A DNA stretch of 64,000 nucleotides from Saturnia japonica (taxonomy: Eukaryota; Arthropoda; Insecta; Lepidoptera; Saturniidae), in assembly GCA_033032175.1 (NCBI GenBank), contig JAVKPJ010000037.1:4636-68635 (forward strand). The letters run 5' to 3'. The position numbers and the translations under genes are program-made. Shown here in pieces: positions 60,258-64,000 of the stretch; within the stretch, counting starts at the first letter, position 1; every line of letters starts with the position of its first letter. Under the pieces are notes generated by a model. It did no database searches. It was not told the origin of the DNA and saw only the letters and a program-made list of their open reading frames with translations.

Positions 60258-60259
60258 TG
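60254..60259 (+). promoter_or_regulatory. ATGATG overlap of ORF1 stop and ORF2 start (K)
   Basis: The ORF1 TGA (60255-60257) lies inside ATGATG, and both ATGs are in the ORF2 frame. This differs from the UAAUG of the alpha copies but keeps the stop/start overlap. Confidence 0.75.
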
Positions 60260-63200
60260 CAGCACAACCATACAAGCTTCCTTCAGGCGAACCTGAACCA
60301 CTCCGCCACTGCACAGGATTTGTTGGTGCAGCCTTTTTGGGCGGGGGCCCTGGACGACTCCGTGGCGATCTACAGCTCGGGTTTGCCCCTTACTGTAAAG
60401 GAGAGGGGGGCTGGGTACGTGTCGGCCGCCAGGGGAGAATACGCCATTATTGGTGTGTATTTCTCCCCGAACCGGGCCCTGGTGGAGTTCGAGGCTTTCC
60501 TTGACTCCCTGGGGCAGGTGGTAAGGCGGCTGTCACCGCTTCCCATTGTCCTGCTTGGCGATCTCAATGCCAAGTCGCGGACGTGGGGAGCGGTGGCCAC
60601 AAGCCCAAGGGGCTTGGCAGTTGAGGAGTGGACAGTCGAGGTTGGACTGTCCCTCCTCAACAGAGGTACAGTGTTTACGTGCGTGCGACAGAACGGAGGG
60701 TCGGTGGTGGACGTGTCGTTCGCCACGCCGTCTGTCGCACGCCGTGTGCATGAGTGGCGAGTTTTGGAGGAGGTGGAGACCTTATCGGACCACCGATATA
60801 TTCGGTTCGAGGTCTCCACCTCTGCCGAGGGTGGGATAGCTCGCCCACGCGGAGGCGCAGCGTTCCCTAGATGGGTTGTGGGCCGCCTCAACCGAGAGAT
60901 GGCTGAAGAGGCGGCTTGTGTGCAGAGCTGGCGGTCACCGGCTCCTGAAACAGAGGAGATCGACGCGTCGGCAGTCCGCTTCCGTGCGGCTATCACGGAG
61001 GTGTGCGACGCGTCGATGCCGCGGAGCAACAACCGCCCGCAAAATAGACGGGCGGTGTACTGGTGGTCGCCGCAGATTGCAAATCTACGTGCGGCCTGCT
61101 CCGCGGCCCGGCGGCTGCTTCAGCATAGCCGTCGGCGGCGCAGTCGACAGCCTGGGGAGGAGGTCCGGCTATATGACGCCTACAGGGAATGTAAGAAGTC
61201 CCTGCAGGTGGCCATAGGTCGGGCCAAGGATGAGGCCTGGGAGGAGCTCCTCCAAACGCTGGACGGGGATCCATGGGGGCGCCCATATAGGGTGGCTAGG
61301 AAGAAGTTTCGGGGCCAGGCGCCCCCGATAACGGAGACCCTTCAGTCGGGGGTGTTGTTGAGGGTCGTGGGAACATTGTTCCCGGACCCTCCGGAGTTCC
61401 TCCCACCGCCAATGCCTCCTAGGGCTGGGACTGCGGTCACGCCGAGCTTGCCCCATCCCGTATCAGATTCGGAGATGGGGCTGGTGGTGGAGCGCCTCCG
61501 CAGGAAGTGGAGGGCGCCTGGCCCGGATGGCGTTCCGGGCCAAATACTGTTGTTGGCGCTCGGCCATCTAGACGGAGAGCTTCGGGAGCTGTTCGACCGA
61601 TGCATAACGGTCGGACGGTTCCCGAATCTTTGGAAAGAGGGGCGATTGTGTCTCCTAGCGAAGGAGGGTCGCCCTCCGGACTGCCCGTCGTCTTACCGGC
61701 CCCTTGTGCTGTTGGACGACACGGGGAAAATGCTTGAGCGTATTATCGCTTCTCGTGTCGTCCGACACATGAAGGAATTGGGGTCGGAGCTTTCAGACGG
61801 GCAGTACGGATTCAGGGTAGGGCGATCCACAGTAGACGCCCTCACAGCCCTGAAATCGCTGTCCACGGAGGTAACAGGTCGAGGGGAGAGGCTGTTGGCG
61901 GTGTCACTTGACATCGCCAACGCCTTTAATAGTCTGCCGCATGGTGCAATCAGGGAGGCGCTCCGGTATTTTGGGGTGCCTCTGTACCTGCGGCGGCTGT
62001 TAGGCGACTACCTCAACGAAAGACGGGTTGCCTACGTGGACAGCCAGGGCATGAAGGTCGAGCGCCAAGCACGGTGTGGGGTTCCACAGGGGTCGGTCTT
62101 GGGACCGCTCCTGTGGAACATAGGCTACGACTGGGTGCTCCGTGGCGCACTCCCTAAGGGAGTGCGCATCTTCTGCTATGCGGATGACACCCTGGTCGTA
62201 GCCCGGGGAGGGAACTGGCCGGAGGTAGAGCGCCTGGCTACGGAAGGGGTAGCCCTAGTGGTAGGGCGAATTAGGAGGTTGGGCCTCAGGGTGGCTGTTG
62301 AAAAGACCGAGGCCCTGTTATTTCATGGGCCTCGGTGCGGTCCGCCCCCTGGGGCCAACATAACCATAGACGGATGTAGGATCCGGGTTGGGGCCCAGAT
62401 GAAATATCTGGGCCTCAGCCTGGACGGAAGATGGCGGTTCGAGTCCCACTTTGTGGGGCTCGGACCGCGGATAATGGGAGCGGCGGCGGCTCTGGGTCGT
62501 CTCCTACCGAATTCGGGGGGGCCGGGTTCGTGCTGCCGCCGGCTGTATGAGGGAGTCGTCCGTAGTATGGCCGTCTACGGGGCACCGATCTGGGTGGACG
62601 CCCTCAGTGCCCATAACAAACGCGTGCTGCGTGCTGCGCAGCGTGTTGTGGCGTTGAGGGCGATTCGCGGGTACCGGTCGGTGTCCGCGGGGGCGGCCTT
62701 CGTGCTCGCCGGCTCCCCACCGTGGGAGTTGGAGGCGGAGGTACTCGCCGCCGTGTATCGTTTCACGGCGGCGAGGAGACAAATAGGGGAGCCTCCGGCT
62801 CCCATGGAAGTCGAACAGCGGAGGCGGGAGGCGAGAGTGGAAGTGCTGCAACGATGGAGGCGGGACCTGGCGGGCGAGCGCTATGGCCGTTACACTATAG
62901 ACGCCGTCCGCCCGGTCCTGGAAAAGTGGGTCACCAGGGAGCAGGGCTCCCTGACGTTCAGGCTAGTGCAGGTGCTGTCCGGACATGGCTGTTTCGGATG
63001 GTACCTGCACAGAATAGCCCGCAGGGAGCCCACCACCGCGTGCCATGAGTGCGGTGCTGTGGAGGATACTGCGCAGCACACACTCGCTGAGTGTGCTGCG
63101 TGGGATGAGAGGCGCCGCGCTCTGGTCGCGGTGGTTGGTGGGGACCTCTCGCTGTCGAGTGTGGTTAAGGCCATGCTCGACAGTGAGGGGGCATGGTATG

Positions 63201-63343
63201 CAATGACCTCCTTCTGCGAGGATGTTATGCAGAAGGAGGTCGCGGAGAGGGCTCGCGAGGAGGATCCTCTAAGCGGCCCTCTTCGCCAAAGACGCATGGG
63301 TGGCCGGAGGAGGCGCTTCATTCGCCAACTTCCGCCACCCTAG
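60254..63343 (+). CDS. ORF2 of element K: RT with deleted endonuclease catalytic segment
   Basis: About 1029 codons from the overlapping ATGs, with no stop or frameshift. The start QANLNHSATAQDLLVQ is followed directly by PFWAGALDDSVAIY. About 24-27 residues present in A, F and J, including the AEPY segment with the catalytic Glu, are missing in frame. Other endonuclease motifs remain (LGDLNAKS, LSDHRYIRF). RT is complete: YRPLVLLDD, SLDIANAFN, GVPQGSVLGP and CYADD near 641, exactly 27 codons earlier than in A. The C-terminal finger is CGAVEDTAQHTLAEC. Prediction: RT competent, endonuclease dead unless helped in trans. An ATG-initiated frame also extends upstream to 60179, within ORF1, and is less likely to be used. 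Confidence 0.88.
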   Translation: MMQHNHTSFLQANLNHSATAQDLLVQPFWAGALDDSVAIYSSGLPLTVKERGAGYVSAARGEYAIIGVYFSPNRALVEFEAFLDSLGQVVRRLSPLPIVLLGDLNAKSRTWGAVATSPRGLAVEEWTVEVGLSLLNRGTVFTCVRQNGGSVVDVSFATPSVARRVHEWRVLEEVETLSDHRYIRFEVSTSAEGGIARPRGGAAFPRWVVGRLNREMAEEAACVQSWRSPAPETEEIDASAVRFRAAITEVCDASMPRSNNRPQNRRAVYWWSPQIANLRAACSAARRLLQHSRRRRSRQPGEEVRLYDAYRECKKSLQVAIGRAKDEAWEELLQTLDGDPWGRPYRVARKKFRGQAPPITETLQSGVLLRVVGTLFPDPPEFLPPPMPPRAGTAVTPSLPHPVSDSEMGLVVERLRRKWRAPGPDGVPGQILLLALGHLDGELRELFDRCITVGRFPNLWKEGRLCLLAKEGRPPDCPSSYRPLVLLDDTGKMLERIIASRVVRHMKELGSELSDGQYGFRVGRSTVDALTALKSLSTEVTGRGERLLAVSLDIANAFNSLPHGAIREALRYFGVPLYLRRLLGDYLNERRVAYVDSQGMKVERQARCGVPQGSVLGPLLWNIGYDWVLRGALPKGVRIFCYADDTLVVARGGNWPEVERLATEGVALVVGRIRRLGLRVAVEKTEALLFHGPRCGPPPGANITIDGCRIRVGAQMKYLGLSLDGRWRFESHFVGLGPRIMGAAAALGRLLPNSGGPGSCCRRLYEGVVRSMAVYGAPIWVDALSAHNKRVLRAAQRVVALRAIRGYRSVSAGAAFVLAGSPPWELEAEVLAAVYRFTAARRQIGEPPAPMEVEQRRREARVEVLQRWRRDLAGERYGRYTIDAVRPVLEKWVTREQGSLTFRLVQVLSGHGCFGWYLHRIARREPTTACHECGAVEDTAQHTLAECAAWDERRRALVAVVGGDLSLSSVVKAMLDSEGAWYAMTSFCEDVMQKEVAERAREEDPLSGPLRQRRMGGRRRRFIRQLPPP

Positions 63344-63617
63344 CTGAGCCAGGGGAGACGGGTCGGGGGGCCCGTCTTCCCATTGCACGGTTCGGTGGAC
63401 GTAGGAGGCAGCTAGGGTGTACCGAGCTGTCTCCTGTTTGGTCGGGGCCCGGATTTGCTGGGCCGGCCGCCGGGGCAACGCGGTATGAATGCTACACGCG
63501 GCCCCGCTTCGCCCCAGTATGGCGGCGGATGGTACACCGTGGAGTTTTAGTGAGTAGGAGTCTCACATAACCACTCGTCCCCCCGGGCGGGTGTGTACCC
63601 ATGACGGGTTTCTCCAC

Positions 63618-63620
<3 letters not shown>
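63344..63620 (+). other. Beta 3' UTR (K)
   Basis: The terminal structure has GTGGAG, GTGAG/CTCAC and CTCCAC. No gene was seen. Confidence 0.7.
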
Positions 63621-63652
<32 letters not shown>

Positions 63653-63654
<2 letters not shown>

Positions 63655-63666
63655 ACTTGGCGTCTT
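63653..63666 (+). repeat. Target-site duplication, right copy (K)
   Basis: GGACTTGGCGTCTT directly follows the poly(A) of K and directly precedes ORF2 sequence of L. The last A of the poly(A) may be part of it. Confidence 0.85.
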
Positions 63667-64000
63667 ATTCGCGGGTACCGATCGGTGTCCGCGGGGGCGG
63701 CCTTGGTTCTTGCCGGCTCCCCGCCGTGGGAGCTGGAGGCGGAGGTGCTCGCCGCCGTGTACAAATTCACGGCGGCGAGGAGAGAGTTAGGGGAGCCTCC
63801 GGCTCCCACGGAGGTGGACAGGGTCCGACGTGAGGCCCGGGAGGTAATTTTTAGGAAGTGGGAGGAGGACCTGGCGGACGCGCGCTATGGGCGTTATACC
63901 ATAGACGCCGTCCGCCCGGTCCTCCGAGACATGGTTGCTTCGGATGGTACCTGCACAAGATTGCCAGGAGGGAACCGAACACTACGTGCCACGAGTGCGG
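63667..64000 (+). mobile_element. 5'-truncated SART-type fragment L (beta lineage), runs off window
   Basis: It starts inside ORF2 (IRGYRSVSAGAALVLAGSP) and is close to B. Compared with B it lacks about 60 bp after GTCCTCCGA (about 63926), which removes most of the segment before the C-terminal finger and shifts the frame. It continues past the window end, so its 3' UTR is not visible. Confidence 0.85.

Larger units (their letters stand above)
57657..63652 (+). mobile_element. Full-length SART-type element K (beta lineage)
   Basis: It has a ribozyme, a K-type 5' UTR, intact ORF1, an ORF2 open throughout but with a deletion in the endonuclease, a beta 3' UTR and poly(A) 63621-63652. It is flanked by a 14-15 bp duplication. 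Confidence 0.9.

Overview
This window is eukaryotic and looks like insect DNA, most likely from a moth or butterfly. Short TTAGG runs, the insect telomere repeat, separate the main elements. A tRNA-derived SINE with a tail typical of lepidopteran SINEs lies at 46393-46647. No single-copy host gene was recognised; nearly every coding signal belongs to a transposable element.

Left flank (1-8.9 kb): a broken Ty3/gypsy gag-protease remnant on the minus strand, a 525-bp tandem repeat, and a minus-strand non-LTR retrotransposon (M). M has an apparently intact ORF2 (endonuclease, reverse transcriptase, RNase H) and a frameshifted ORF1.

Telomeric array (8.9-45.9 kb): ten plus-strand R1-clade retrotransposons of SART type (A-J) lie head to tail. 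Most junctions have the form poly(A)-GGTTAGGTT-next element, so insertion was at TT^AGG, in the same strand sense as TTAGG. Two lineages are mixed: alpha (A, F, H, I, J) and beta (B, C, D, E, G, plus K and L further right). Autonomous copies carry ORF1 (Gag-like, zinc knuckles) and ORF2 (APE-type endonuclease, RT, C-terminal zinc finger), joined by UAAUG-type stop/start overlaps. B is an in-frame Gag-RT fusion. C, D, E and G belong to a Gag-only family that lacks ORF2 and resembles Drosophila HeT-A in logic. A 100-N gap (45907-46006) cuts off the end of J.

AT-rich interval (46.0-57.5 kb): decayed transposons only. These are a non-LTR RT tail, the SINE, a hAT pseudogene, a Merlin fragment, a DD34D mariner, another RT fragment and a BEL/Pao pol. 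The BEL/Pao pol is cut off directly by a telomere-like tract ((TTAG)n, then TTTGG, TTAAGTTTGG and TTAGG variants).

Right end (57.6-64 kb): a full-length beta element K, whose endonuclease lacks the catalytic Glu region, and the 5'-truncated copy L. A 14-15 bp target-site duplication flanks K.

The most interesting signals are RNA-level. (1) Five copies begin with a sequence that folds as an HDV-like self-cleaving ribozyme. (2) A roughly 75-nt structured RNA with compensatory changes lies in the first codons of ORF1. (3) The 3' UTR has a covarying terminal structure. Together with the Gag-only family, the C5-6 tracts at 5' junctions and the swapped 5' modules, they suggest a structured, modular telomere-targeting retrotransposon system. 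All structures were folded by eye; nothing was computed.
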